Assembly (NCBI GenBank): GCA_964472095.1 | Contig: CAYYIV010000010.1 | Span: 75,502 to 139,501 of the forward strand | Length of the DNA stretch: 64,000 bases | Direction: 5' to 3' | Source: Pelagibius sp964472095 | GTDB lineage: Bacteria; Pseudomonadota; Alphaproteobacteria; Kiloniellales; Kiloniellaceae | Shown: one piece after another, positions 8,875 through 17,235 of the stretch | How the letters are laid out: each line of letters begins with the position of its first letter | Numbering within the stretch: position 1 is the first letter of the stretch | Program-made: the position numbers and the translations under genes | The notes under the pieces: model-generated | Database searches by the model: none | Seen by the model: the letters and a program-made list of their open reading frames with translations, nothing else | What the model was told of the DNA's origin: nothing

Positions 8875-10339
8875 ACGCCGCCCGGCCGAGGCGCCGGCGC
8901 ACATTGCGCCGCTGGCCAAGCTGCCGGTCTTCCTCTCCCTGCGGGGGCGCCCGGCGGTGGTGGTCGGCGGCTCCGCGGCTGCGGCGTGGAAAGCCGAGCT
9001 GCTGGGGGCGTCAGGCGCCCGGGTGACGGTGGTGGCGGAGAGCCTGTCGGCGGAAATGGCGGCGCTGCTGAGAGCCTCCGAACCGGCAATCGAATCGCAT
9101 GCGCGTACCTGGCAGCAGAGCGACCTCCGCGGCGCCGCCGTCGCGGTGGCAGACCTTGGGGATGCGGGCGAGGCGGCGCGCTTCGCCGCGGCGGCGGCCG
9201 CTGCCGGGGTGCCGCACAACGTGATCGACCAGCCGGCGTTCTGCAGCTTCCAGTTTGGCGCCATCGTGAATCGTTCTCCGGTGGTCATCGGCATCTCGAC
9301 CGACGGCGCCGCGCCGGTGCTGGGGCAGGCCATCCGCCGCCGCGTTGAGACCCTGCTGCCCGCGGGCCTCGCGGTCTGGGCAGCGGCGGCGCAGGATTTC
9401 CGTGTCTGCCTGACGCGCCTGTTGCCTACGGTAGAGCGGCGGCGAGCCTTCTGGCGCGCCTTCGCCGAGTTGGCCTTCACCGAGCCGCCTGTGGGCGATC
9501 CGCTGGCACGGCTGCTTGCCCTCGCCGGTCCGCGCGGCACGGCGAAAGCGCCGCTGCCGGGCGTCATCCTGGTCGGTGCCGGCCCTGGTGATGCGGGGCT
9601 GCTGACCCTCAATGCCGTGCGGGCGCTGCAGGCGGCCGACGTCATCCTCTTCGACGACCTGGTCTCGCAGGAGGTGCTCGACCTCGCGCGCCGGGAGGCC
9701 AAGCGCCTGCTGGTCGGCAAGCGCGGCGGCCGAGCCTCCTGCCGGCAGGAGGACATCAACGCCCTGATGATAAAGCTGGCGCGCCAGGGCAGGCGGGTCG
9801 TGCGGCTGAAGGCCGGGGACCCGATGCTCTTCGGCCGTGCCGGCGAAGAGATCGCGGCGCTGCAGGCTCAAGGGATTCCCTTCACCGTGGTACCCGGCAT
9901 CACCGCCGCCTTCGGGGCCGCCGCACGCCTCGGCGTGTCGCTGACCCACCGCGACTGCGCGCAGTCGCTACAGCTGGTCACCGCTCACAGCCGCCAGGGC
10001 GGCCTGCCGCAGGACGTCGACTGGTGCCGCCTCGCGGATCCGCGCAGCACCCTCATGCTCTACATGGGCGCGCGTACCGGCTCCGAAGCAGCCGCCCGGC
10101 TGCTGGATGGGGGACTGGGCGGCGACACCCCGGTCGCAATCATGACCGCCATCTCGCGGCCCGGTGAACAGGTGGAGCGCCTCACTCTGGCCGAGCTGGC
10201 ACGGCGCGGCGAGATCGACCACGAGCATCCCGTGCTCATCGGCGTGGGGAAGGTTTTTGCGGCGGTGAAAAGTGACCAGGAAAGGGCCCCGCTTCAGCAG
10301 CCGGCAGCTGTGAGGCATCGACAGCTGCTTCGGGCCTGA
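8849..10339 (+). CDS. cysG: siroheme synthase (precorrin-2 dehydrogenase/ferrochelatase + uroporphyrinogen-III methyltransferase)
   Basis: A 496-residue fusion matching E. coli CysG layout. The N-terminal half is the NAD-dependent precorrin-2 dehydrogenase/sirohydrochlorin ferrochelatase (VVVGGSAAAAWKAELL; the catalytic Asp is retained in NVIDQP). The C-terminal half is the SAM-dependent uroporphyrinogen-III methyltransferase (LVGAGPGDAGLLTLNAV, later VVPGITAAFGAAA). It makes siroheme, the prosthetic group of NirB, explaining its place at the end of the nitrate operon. The ATG lies inside the end of nasA. The first glycine motif is less regular (GGSAAAA) than usual, but overall fold signatures are clear. 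Confidence 0.94.
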   Translation: MPLSNPPSERRPAEAPAHIAPLAKLPVFLSLRGRPAVVVGGSAAAAWKAELLGASGARVTVVAESLSAEMAALLRASEPAIESHARTWQQSDLRGAAVAVADLGDAGEAARFAAAAAAAGVPHNVIDQPAFCSFQFGAIVNRSPVVIGISTDGAAPVLGQAIRRRVETLLPAGLAVWAAAAQDFRVCLTRLLPTVERRRAFWRAFAELAFTEPPVGDPLARLLALAGPRGTAKAPLPGVILVGAGPGDAGLLTLNAVRALQAADVILFDDLVSQEVLDLARREAKRLLVGKRGGRASCRQEDINALMIKLARQGRRVVRLKAGDPMLFGRAGEEIAALQAQGIPFTVVPGITAAFGAAARLGVSLTHRDCAQSLQLVTAHSRQGGLPQDVDWCRLADPRSTLMLYMGARTGSEAAARLLDGGLGGDTPVAIMTAISRPGEQVERLTLAELARRGEIDHEHPVLIGVGKVFAAVKSDQERAPLQQPAAVRHRQLLRA

Positions 10340-10415
10340 TCTCCCGTCGGAGGCCTTGATGCTTCCCGAGTGGAGAGCGGCCGCGGAGAAAACGTAAAAG
10401 TAGCAATGTGCTGTC

Positions 10416-10445
10416 CTCCCATGGATTTGTGCCCTGCGGGGAGGA
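10416..10445. other. inverted repeat in the cysG-luxR intergenic region
   Basis: Within the 250-bp gap between cysG and the LuxR-type regulator, CCTCCC and GGGGAGG can form a stem around a 17-base loop. There is no T run after it, so it is not a convincing intrinsic terminator. It may simply be a stable hairpin in the cysG 3' region. Confidence 0.3.
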
Positions 10446-10514
10446 TGATGCTTGGCCGCCGACGGCGGTACGCGGGCTGCGATCCCACCTTTGCGCCTCG
10501 CAGGACCCTACAAA

Positions 10515-10526
10515 ATCCGATCGGAT
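10515..10526. promoter_or_regulatory. 12-bp perfect palindrome upstream of the LuxR-type regulator
   Basis: ATCCGATCGGAT is a perfect 12-bp palindrome lying 64 bp before the regulator start codon, in otherwise non-coding DNA. Its position fits an operator, possibly autoregulatory. The assignment is positional only. Confidence 0.3.
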
Positions 10527-10589
10527 CAGTTTAGAGTTGGCGGTTGGGGGACGTTGCGACCGGGAAACCGACCAACGGGGGAGCGATGC

Positions 10590-11756
10590 ATGCATCAGGG
10601 CAGGATCGAGCCGCTGATCGAGGCCGTCTACGACGCGGCCGTCGATCCCGAGGGCTGGACGGAGGTGATGTCTCTGATCCGGCAAGATTTTTCGACCGGG
10701 GCGGAAACCTTCTACTTCCTGGACTATCGCAAGCGCAGCATGCGGCCGGTCCACGTCTCGGGCATTTCGGACCACTTCCTCCAGTCGTTTGAAGCTTGCT
10801 TCTACACAGCAGACAACCCGAGCACGCAGGTGGCGGCTCTCCACAGACCCGGCGTGATCCGCACCGATCAGTGCCTGGCCGAGCACTTCCGGGATGCCGG
10901 AATTCTGCAGCGATCCCAGTACTACAACGAGTGGCTGCGTCCGCAGGATTTCGGCCACACGATGGGCATGACCCCCTGGGCCGGAGACGGCATTGTCCTC
11001 AACCTTTCCCTGCTCCGCTCATCTGAGATCGGCGCCTTCCGTCCCAAGGAGATCGCCCGTTTCAGGAAGTTCCATGCGCACCTGCGCCGGGCGCTTCGCG
11101 TTGCGATCCGACTCGAGACCCTGACGGAGAAGAGAAGCGTCACCGCCGGGGCCCTCGATCACCTCCCCCACGGCGTGGTGTTCGTGAATTCCCGCGGCAA
11201 GGTTCTTCACTGCAATTCCGTGGCCGAGAAGATGATTCGGCCGGGCATCGGCCTTGCCATCCGATCGGACCGCCTGGTTGCAACCGATCATGCGACCCAG
11301 CGGCAACTCGCCGCCCTGCTGCAGAGGTCTCAGGGCGATGCCGACGGAGCCGAATTCGATGGGGCGCAAAACATCATCATCCAACGGCCGGGAAGGGATC
11401 GGCCACTGATTCTCAGCGCCATCCGGCTTTCCCCCCGCCGCAACGGCATCTTTGCGCTGCAGCCGACGGTCATGCTGCTGATCGTCGATCCTGGTGCCAG
11501 CCGCTCCGGTATTGCCGATCTCCTTCACACCCTCTATCGGCTGACGCCGGCGGAGGCGCGGCTCGCCCAGGTCCTGCTTGCCGGCGGTGGCTTGCGGCAA
11601 GCCGCTGCGACCGCTGGAATGACTTACGAGACGGCACGCTGGTACCTGAAGATCTTGTTCCAAAAGACCGAGACGAGCCGTCAGGCCGAACTCGTCGCGC
11701 GCCTGATGGCCGATCTGGCGGGCGCGCCGTGTGGACCAGATGACAACCCGGCCTGA
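10590..11756 (+). CDS. LuxR-type helix-turn-helix transcriptional regulator
   Basis: A 388-residue protein with a C-terminal LuxR-type HTH (about residues 315-380: YRLTPAEARLAQVLLAGG, then TYETARWYLKILFQKTETSRQ). The N-terminal about 300 residues are a sensor region without a family motif I can name; a PAS-like segment is suggested by LPHGVVFVNSRGKVLHCN. Start chosen at the ATG preceded by GGGGGAG; a longer in-frame extension begins 138 bp upstream but crosses the intergenic palindrome and has no good ribosome site. Ligand and targets are unknown. It may control the downstream secreted-protein gene, 140 bp away, whose leader holds a GACAA/TTGTC dyad. Confidence 0.8.
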   Translation: MHQGRIEPLIEAVYDAAVDPEGWTEVMSLIRQDFSTGAETFYFLDYRKRSMRPVHVSGISDHFLQSFEACFYTADNPSTQVAALHRPGVIRTDQCLAEHFRDAGILQRSQYYNEWLRPQDFGHTMGMTPWAGDGIVLNLSLLRSSEIGAFRPKEIARFRKFHAHLRRALRVAIRLETLTEKRSVTAGALDHLPHGVVFVNSRGKVLHCNSVAEKMIRPGIGLAIRSDRLVATDHATQRQLAALLQRSQGDADGAEFDGAQNIIIQRPGRDRPLILSAIRLSPRRNGIFALQPTVMLLIVDPGASRSGIADLLHTLYRLTPAEARLAQVLLAGGGLRQAAATAGMTYETARWYLKILFQKTETSRQAELVARLMADLAGAPCGPDDNPA

Positions 11757-11784
11757 GGCGGCATCAGCCGTCCCTGCCTGCGGC

Positions 11785-11830
11785 TCCCTCCATTTGGGAG
11801 GTTCGGCAACTCAACGACAACCTTATTGTC
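11785..11830. promoter_or_regulatory. two dyads between the LuxR-type regulator and the secreted-protein gene
   Basis: The 140-bp gap holds CTCCC-(7)-GGGAG at 11785-11801 and GACAA-(5)-TTGTC at 11816-11830. The first could be a transcript-end hairpin for the regulator although no T run follows. The second, about 67 bp before the next start codon, looks like an operator for a dimeric regulator. Confidence 0.3.
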
Positions 11831-11896
11831 CTTTTGCGCGAGGCGCTCGCTGAACGGCCTCGTCGGTGAAACATGCTTCGGGAGGAGGTTTTCAAC

Positions 11897-13654
11897 ATGC
11901 AGTTGTTGAGCAGCTTGAAATTGACGGTCGTCAGCCTCTCGCTGGCGTCCCTGGCGCCGTTGACCGCACAGGCCGAGATTGCGCTTCCTGACTGTGAAAC
12001 GATGGCGGCCTGGGCCAGCGAGGCCGATTTGCGCGATCGACAGCAGCTCAATCCTTCGACAACGCTCGGCTTCCCGACGGCATTCCTCGGCCAGGAAATG
12101 ATCGATCTCTACGGCAAGCCGGGGCCGGACTTCAGTCCCGACGACGTGGCCATGGCGCGGCAGGCGGCCAAGGACTGCGGCAGGCAGGTCAGCGCCAAGG
12201 ACCTGAAGAAGGTTCTGGCAGGGCTGGAAAAGGAATTCGCCCGCGGCCTGGGTCCGACGCTGGAGAAGATGGCCAAGGCCCGGGTCGATCTCGACACGGC
12301 CCTCGAAGCCTTCGCGGCGGCGCCTGAGGGTGTCGACAAGCTCAGCACGATCATCGGATTGCGGGCCATGGCGGACTGGGACAGCAATGCCTACACCGCC
12401 GCTGTCCGCTACCTCGATCGCGATTTCCGGAAGGTCGCCGACCAGATACTCCGCGCAATGGCGAGCCTGCCGCAGGAGATCGTGGCGCAGGCGGTTCTGC
12501 CCAGCGTCGACCCGCACTACGACGCATCGAGAGATGCGGTCCTCGCGGAGGTTCGGCAGCAGCTCGACGCCCTGGAGGCGAGCGAGCAGAGCCTGCGGAC
12601 CTTCGACCGGGACGCCGCCAAGATCCTCCAGCCGCCCCGTCGCCAGCCCTTGGCCGCCATTCTGCCGCCCGACGATCGCGCTGCCCTGGAGGCGGACGTC
12701 GCGGCGCGGAAGTCGGCGATCGAGCAGGCTCTGATTGCCGCAGCGGAAGAGAAGTTCGCGGCGATGCCCGCTACGGCCGCGAGTTTCCGGCAGATCGAGA
12801 ATGCCGCTGGCAGCGGTCTGGTCGCCGTCCTCTCGCCTGAGGCAAAGGAAACCTATAAGAGTTCGCTGCGGGTCCGCCGTCAGTCGGCCGCCCTCGCGAT
12901 CGTCGACGCCATCCCGTCGGACATGCAGGGGCTTGCCTCCTTGCCGGAGCTGAGGAAGGGCCTGCACACATCGCCGGCCGGGCTCCCCAGCGAGGAGGAC
13001 CTGGCCGCCATCGACCAGGCCATCGCGGCAAAGCAGGCGGTCGCGGGCAAGGAGATCGCGCGGGATCTTCTCGATAGGATCGCCCAAACCCCCGTGGAAT
13101 CGCGGGCCTTCAAGGCGCTGGACGGCTATTCCGACCAGAGAGTCCTGCGCCTGTTGGCCCCCGAAGATGCTGACGCGATTCAGCAGGCGGCCGACAGCCG
13201 GCGCGCTGAGGTAGGTGGCGATCTATACCCGAAGCTGGCGGCTGAACTGGCCGGACTGTCCGACACGGAAAAGTCTCTCGCCATGATCGATACCGTGTTG
13301 TTGCCGGACATCGACGCCTGGCCGGCCTCCGCGGGTGACCACAGGACACGCTTCCTGCAGGCTGTCGTGGACAAGCGCAACGCCATCCTCGCGGCCTTGA
13401 CGCTGGCGGAAAAGGGCCCGCTGCGTGGGCGTGTCTATGCCGATCGCTCCGGCATGACGAAGCTGGAGTTCGGGGACGGCGGCAGGGCCTATGTCACGGA
13501 GGGCGGCGGCCAGACTCTGGTGGCCCCCTACGAAGAGGAAGACGAGACTCGGGTGCTGGTGACCTTGCCGCAGGGGACGGTGGTGTTCACGCGCGAAGGC
13601 CGCTGGCTGGTCGGCGGCCCGCTGCAGCTCCAGCGCGTCGATACCGCGCAATGA
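11897..13654 (+). CDS. secreted protein of unknown function
   Basis: A 585-residue protein with a clear Sec signal peptide (hydrophobic stretch followed by LTAQA, predicted cut before EIALPDC). The start is fixed by a strong GGAGGAGG eight bases upstream. The mature protein is Ala/Glu/Lys-rich and mostly helical in appearance for about 500 residues, then ends in a short Gly-rich, beta-like region (YADRSGMTKLEFGDGGRAYV, then LPQGTVVFTREGRWLVGGPL). Two cysteines near the N-terminus (in LPDCETM and KDCGRQV) could form a disulfide in the periplasm. I do not recognise the family. It has no obvious functional partner nearby other than the upstream LuxR-type regulator. Confidence 0.8.
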   Translation: MQLLSSLKLTVVSLSLASLAPLTAQAEIALPDCETMAAWASEADLRDRQQLNPSTTLGFPTAFLGQEMIDLYGKPGPDFSPDDVAMARQAAKDCGRQVSAKDLKKVLAGLEKEFARGLGPTLEKMAKARVDLDTALEAFAAAPEGVDKLSTIIGLRAMADWDSNAYTAAVRYLDRDFRKVADQILRAMASLPQEIVAQAVLPSVDPHYDASRDAVLAEVRQQLDALEASEQSLRTFDRDAAKILQPPRRQPLAAILPPDDRAALEADVAARKSAIEQALIAAAEEKFAAMPATAASFRQIENAAGSGLVAVLSPEAKETYKSSLRVRRQSAALAIVDAIPSDMQGLASLPELRKGLHTSPAGLPSEEDLAAIDQAIAAKQAVAGKEIARDLLDRIAQTPVESRAFKALDGYSDQRVLRLLAPEDADAIQQAADSRRAEVGGDLYPKLAAELAGLSDTEKSLAMIDTVLLPDIDAWPASAGDHRTRFLQAVVDKRNAILAALTLAEKGPLRGRVYADRSGMTKLEFGDGGRAYVTEGGGQTLVAPYEEEDETRVLVTLPQGTVVFTREGRWLVGGPLQLQRVDTAQ

Positions 13655-13802
13655 GGGTGCCGCGGCGGGGTGCCGCAGGCCGGTGATTCAAGTGGACTCG
13701 GCCGGCGCCCGAAGCGTATAGAAGCGGCGGAAATCCCAGCATTCTCTGGCTGAGATGACGGAATCGCCCGGCGCGACCTTGTGGCGTTCGCCGGGAAGGA
13801 AC

Positions 13803-14195
13803 ATGCCTTCGATGGACGAATTACACGACGCGGTCCGGCCCGGGCTTGGCGAGGCCATCTGGCGCGGCCTCCGGGGGCGTTGCCCGTCCTGCGGAGAGGG
13901 CAGGCTCTTCGCCAGCTATCTGAAGCAGGCCGCCGCCTGTGCCGTCTGCCATGAGCCCCTCGGTCATCTGCGCTCCGACGATGCCGCGCCCTGGCTCACC
14001 ATCCTGGTGGTCGGCCATATCGCCGTCCCCGTGATCCTTGCCGTCGAGCGCTACAGCCAGTGGCCGACCTGGCTGGCCATGACGGTCTGGCCGCTGTTCG
14101 CCCTCGCCCTGACGCTGCTCGTGCTGCCGCGCGCCAAGGGCCTGCTCCTCAGCGTGATCTGGGTGACCCGGGCGCCGGGGTCGGAACGCGACTGA
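13803..14195 (+). CDS. DUF983 family membrane protein
   Basis: A roughly 130-residue protein of the DUF983 family: an N-terminal zinc-ribbon-like pair of CxxC motifs (RCPSCGEGRLF and ACAVCHEPLG) followed by two membrane helices (WLTILVVGHIAVPVILAVE and WLAMTVWPLFALALTLLVL) and a short basic tail. The family's molecular role is not established; the metal-knuckle plus two-helix layout is diagnostic. Start is uncertain: ATG at 13803 lies only two bases after GGAAGGA, the ATG at 13812 has better spacing, and an upstream ATG at 13755 is also in frame. Confidence 0.82.
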   Translation: MPSMDELHDAVRPGLGEAIWRGLRGRCPSCGEGRLFASYLKQAAACAVCHEPLGHLRSDDAAPWLTILVVGHIAVPVILAVERYSQWPTWLAMTVWPLFALALTLLVLPRAKGLLLSVIWVTRAPGSERD

Positions 14196-14287
14196 AGCGC
14201 TGCCCTTCGCCCCTGCGGCCGGACGTCTCGACAACGACGCGCCTCCGCCGCATAGTGCCGCCGCGCCAGGCGGAGACAGGGGGCGGC

Positions 14288-15025
14288 ATGAAGAATCAGG
14301 ACCCGAAGCAGGCGGAAGCGGCGCTGCGCCGCGAGATCGTCGAGACCTGTCTGGCCATGAACGCGCTCGGCATCAACCAGGGAACCTCGGGCAACGTCAG
14401 TGCCCGCCACGGCGACAGCCTGCTGATCACGCCGTCGGGGCTGCCCTACGAGGAGATGATGCCGCAGGACATCGTGGCGATGCCGCTCGACGGCACGGAC
14501 GGGTGCTACGACGGCGAGCTGGCACCCTCCTCGGAGTGGCGCTTCCATCTCGACATCCTGCGCGCCCGGCCGGAGGTCGGCGCCGTCGTCCACACCCACA
14601 GCAGCTATGCCACGGCGCTGGCGATCTGCGGCCTTGAGATTCCGGCGGTGCACTACATGATCGCCGCTGCCGGCGGGCCGACTATCCGCGTCGCTCCCTA
14701 TGCCACCTATGGCACGACCCAGCTCTCCGAAAATGCGCTGACAGCGCTCGAGGGGCGCAGCGCCTGTCTGCTCGCCAACCACGGCGTGATCGCCACCGGG
14801 CCTTCTCTCAAGCGCGCGCTCTGGCTGGCCGGGGAGGTCGAGACCCTGGCGAAGCAGTACTATCTGGCGCGGACCCTGGGGGCGGCCGAGGTACTGTCTG
14901 ACGACGAGATCGCCCACGTGGTGGAGAAGTTCAAGAGCTACGGCCCCCGCACCAAGCCGCTGCGGAACCCCGCCAAGCCGGCACCGCGGCGGCGCAGTGG
15001 GGAGCGGAGCAGAGGCGGCTCCTGA
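14288..15025 (+). CDS. class II aldolase / L-fuculose-phosphate aldolase family protein
   Basis: A 245-residue zinc-dependent class II aldolase (AraD/FucA family). Visible signatures are the substrate-phosphate loop GTSGNVSAR, TPSGLPYEEM, the acidic SSEWRFH segment, the zinc-ligand motif VVHTHSSYATALA, and a third His in LLANHGVIATG. Such enzymes cleave sugar phosphates, e.g. L-fuculose-1-phosphate to dihydroxyacetone phosphate and an aldehyde, or act as epimerases or decarboxylases. The substrate is not evident; no fucose genes are adjacent. Start chosen at the ATG following a G-rich ribosome site. It faces the LysR gene tail to tail with only 4 bp between them. Confidence 0.88.
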   Translation: MKNQDPKQAEAALRREIVETCLAMNALGINQGTSGNVSARHGDSLLITPSGLPYEEMMPQDIVAMPLDGTDGCYDGELAPSSEWRFHLDILRARPEVGAVVHTHSSYATALAICGLEIPAVHYMIAAAGGPTIRVAPYATYGTTQLSENALTALEGRSACLLANHGVIATGPSLKRALWLAGEVETLAKQYYLARTLGAAEVLSDDEIAHVVEKFKSYGPRTKPLRNPAKPAPRRRSGERSRGGS

Positions 15026-15029
15026 GAGT

Positions 15030-15983
15030 CTATGCAAGCTTCGCCTTGCGGCCGCGGCGCAGCGACCGCCGCGCCACCGCGGGCACCTCCGCCCGCGCAT
15101 CCTCCACGTCGCGCGCCGCAAAGAGCCAATCGATGAAGACGCTGACGATTGGGGCCGCCTTGGCCTCGTTGCGGCAGACGACATAGAAGCTGTCGACTGC
15201 CGGCACCGAAAGGTCGAAGGGGGCGACGAGGCTGCCCTTAGCCATCAGGCTGCTGGCGGTCATGGTGTCCCCCAGGGCGACGCCATTGCCGTGCAATGCC
15301 GCCTCCATGGCGAGCCGCGCGTCGCCCATGAAGTGGTGCGGCCCCTTGCTCAGCTCCAGGGCCTTGGCCGCCGCCAGCCAGGTCTGCCACTCGCGCCCGT
15401 CGTCGGCGTGCAGGATGATGTGATCGGCCAGGTCCCTGGTCGCGCGCAGGGGGCGGAGGTTCAGCAGGGTCGGACTGGCGACCGGAAACAGCTCGAGGTC
15501 GCTCCAATGCCGCACCCAGCAGTCGCCCCAGTTTCCCTGGCCGTAGCGGATGCAGACATCGATGTCTGAGTCGAAGACGTCGTCCGGGTCGTTCGATCCC
15601 GACAGTCGCAGCCGCACGCCCGGGTACTGGTCCGTGAAGCGGTTGAGGCGCGGCACCAGCCAGAGGGAAAGCAGGGCCGGGACACAGCTGACGACGAGGT
15701 CGCCGCCGGTCGAGGGGCGGGTCATGCGTGCGGTGGCGGCGGCGATCTCGCCGAAGGCGGCGGAGACGGAGGGCAGCAGGGCCGCGCCATGGGGTGTGAG
15801 CTTCACCCGCCGGGCGCCGCGCTCCAGCAGGGTGACCTTCAGCGAAGCCTCCAGCTTGCGGATCTGGTGGCTGATGGCCCCGTGGGTAACGGTGAGTTCC
15901 TTTGCGGCACTCGACACCGAGCCCAGACGGGCCGCAGCCTCGAAGGCTCGCAGGGGATTGAGCGGCGGCAGACGGCTCGACAA
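15030..15983 (-). CDS. LysR-family transcriptional regulator (GcvA-like)
   Basis: A 317-residue LysR-type regulator: N-terminal winged HTH (LNPLRAFEAAARLGSVSSAA, then HGAISHQIRKLEASL) and a C-terminal periplasmic-binding-like effector domain. No ATG fits the typical family N-terminus, so I choose the TTG giving SSRLPPLNPLRAF, which has AGGGA nine bases upstream; a GTG 36 bp further upstream is possible but would place the start inside the intergenic dyad. It is divergent from the ureohydrolase gene, and three inverted repeats lie in the shared control region, so it probably regulates the ureohydrolase-ABC transporter operon and itself. The inducer is unknown. Confidence 0.9.
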   Translation of the reverse strand: MSSRLPPLNPLRAFEAAARLGSVSSAAKELTVTHGAISHQIRKLEASLKVTLLERGARRVKLTPHGAALLPSVSAAFGEIAAATARMTRPSTGGDLVVSCVPALLSLWLVPRLNRFTDQYPGVRLRLSGSNDPDDVFDSDIDVCIRYGQGNWGDCWVRHWSDLELFPVASPTLLNLRPLRATRDLADHIILHADDGREWQTWLAAAKALELSKGPHHFMGDARLAMEAALHGNGVALGDTMTASSLMAKGSLVAPFDLSVPAVDSFYVVCRNEAKAAPIVSVFIDWLFAARDVEDARAEVPAVARRSLRRGRKAKLA

Positions 15984-15995
15984 CGGCTGGCTTCC

Positions 15996-16049
15996 CTTGT
16001 GAGGATTTCTCACAAGAAAGGCTATGACAATGTCAATTGCCTTAGCAAT
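15996..16049. promoter_or_regulatory. LysR-type operator region: three inverted repeats
   Basis: The divergent promoter region between the LysR gene and the ureohydrolase gene holds three perfect dyads in 54 bp: CTTGTGAG-(5)-CTCACAAG at 15996-16016, TGACA-A-TGTCA at 16025-16035, and ATTGC-(4)-GCAAT at 16036-16049. LysR regulators usually bind such interrupted dyads (T-N11-A form) between divergent genes. The first is the longest and best candidate for the recognition site. Confidence 0.6.
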
Positions 16050-16109
16050 GGGATTTCCGCAATACTGCACTGCGGGATCAGTAGCCGCTCGAGGGGGCAG
16101 AACGAGGCA

Positions 16110-17159
16110 ATGACCTGGGATCCGGACAAACTGGCGGCCTTGCGCGAGAAATATGCCAAGGGCCACGGCGGCGACCTTTTCGATCCGCAATTCCAGAAGG
16201 TTGCAGACAAGATCTTCAACAAGAGCGGCACCCGCATGGCGCCCTACGCCGGGGTGTCAACCCTGCTTGACGCGCCCTACCGTCAGCTGGACCCGCAGGC
16301 GCCCGACTTCGGCGACCTCCAGGTCGCCCTGATCGGCGTGCCGATGGATCTCGGCGTGACCAATCGGCCCGGCGCGCGCTTCGGTCCGCGGGCGCTGCGC
16401 AATATCGAGCGCATCGGCCCCTACAACCACGTGCTGGCCTGTGCGCCGGTCTTCGACCTGCGCGTCGCCGACGTCGGCGATGTTCCTTTCGCCAGCCGGT
16501 TTCGGCTCGAGCAGAGCCTCGACGACATCGAGCACTACTTCGAGAAGGTGGCTGCGGCGGGCGTGGTGCCGCTGTCGGTCGGCGGCGACCACTCGATCAC
16601 CCATCCGATCATGAAGGCCCTCGGCCGCGAGCGGCCGCTCGGCATGGTCCACATCGATGCCCACTGCGACACCGGCGGCGCCTTCGACCACACCAAGTTC
16701 CACCACGGCGGGCCGTTCAGGAACGCGGTGCTCGACGGCGTGCTCGATCCGACCCGTTCGATACAGATCGGCATCCGCGGATCGGCCGAGTACCTCTGGG
16801 AGTTCTCCGTCGACAGCGGGATGACGGTCATCCATGCCGAGGAAGTGCCGAACCTGGGGATCGCCGCCGTCGTTCGCAAGGCCCTGGAGGTGGTTGGCGA
16901 GGGGCCGGTCTACCTGTCTTTCGACATCGACGGCATCGATCCTGCCTTTGCCCCAGGGACGGGGACACCGGAGGTGGGCGGCCTGACCACGCGCGAGGTG
17001 CTGGAGATTCTGCGCGGCCTGAAGGGCATCGATGTGGTGGGCGGCGATGTCGTCGAGGTGGCGCCGCAGTACGATTCCACCACGAACACGGCGCATGTCG
17101 GCGCCCAGGTCCTCTTCGAGATCCTGAGCCTGATGGTGTACAGCCCGACCCTGAGGTGA
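16110..17159 (+). CDS. agmatinase-family ureohydrolase (agmatinase / guanidinobutyrase type)
   Basis: A 349-residue arginase/agmatinase-family hydrolase that would release urea from a guanidino compound. The binuclear metal ligands are all present: His in GGDHSITHP, Asp/His/Asp in HIDAHCDT, and both Asp of SFDIDGIDPA; the PGTGTPEVGG loop typical of agmatinases and guanidinobutyrases follows. Substrate cannot be read directly: agmatine, 4-guanidinobutyrate and 3-guanidinopropionate enzymes share these motifs. It leads an operon with a polyamine-type ABC transporter and a carbon-nitrogen hydrolase, and is divergent from a LysR regulator. Start at the ATG after GAGG. It differs clearly from the second ureohydrolase in the window (34480-35712). 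Confidence 0.88.
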   Translation: MTWDPDKLAALREKYAKGHGGDLFDPQFQKVADKIFNKSGTRMAPYAGVSTLLDAPYRQLDPQAPDFGDLQVALIGVPMDLGVTNRPGARFGPRALRNIERIGPYNHVLACAPVFDLRVADVGDVPFASRFRLEQSLDDIEHYFEKVAAAGVVPLSVGGDHSITHPIMKALGRERPLGMVHIDAHCDTGGAFDHTKFHHGGPFRNAVLDGVLDPTRSIQIGIRGSAEYLWEFSVDSGMTVIHAEEVPNLGIAAVVRKALEVVGEGPVYLSFDIDGIDPAFAPGTGTPEVGGLTTREVLEILRGLKGIDVVGGDVVEVAPQYDSTTNTAHVGAQVLFEILSLMVYSPTLR

Positions 17160-17163
17160 CGAT

Positions 17164-17206
17164 CCGGGCCGATGCCCGGCAATCAACGAGGCCACAGCAA
17201 GTGGCC
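17164..17206. other. two short hairpins between ureohydrolase and binding-protein genes
   Basis: CCGGGC-(4)-GCCCGG at 17164-17179 and GGCCAC-(5)-GTGGCC at 17190-17206 sit in the 76-bp gap. Neither has a T run; they are more likely processing or stability hairpins within the operon than terminators. Confidence 0.35.
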
Positions 17207-17235
17207 GCAGCAATGACAGCGGAGGCGAATTAGAA

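Noticed and set aside
16110..17159. Calling the first ureohydrolase a second guanidine hydrolase
   Set aside because: It has the ordinary HIDAHCD core and PGTGTPEVGG loop of agmatinase/guanidinobutyrase enzymes and lacks the DLDERMH and GGWQVPRE segments.
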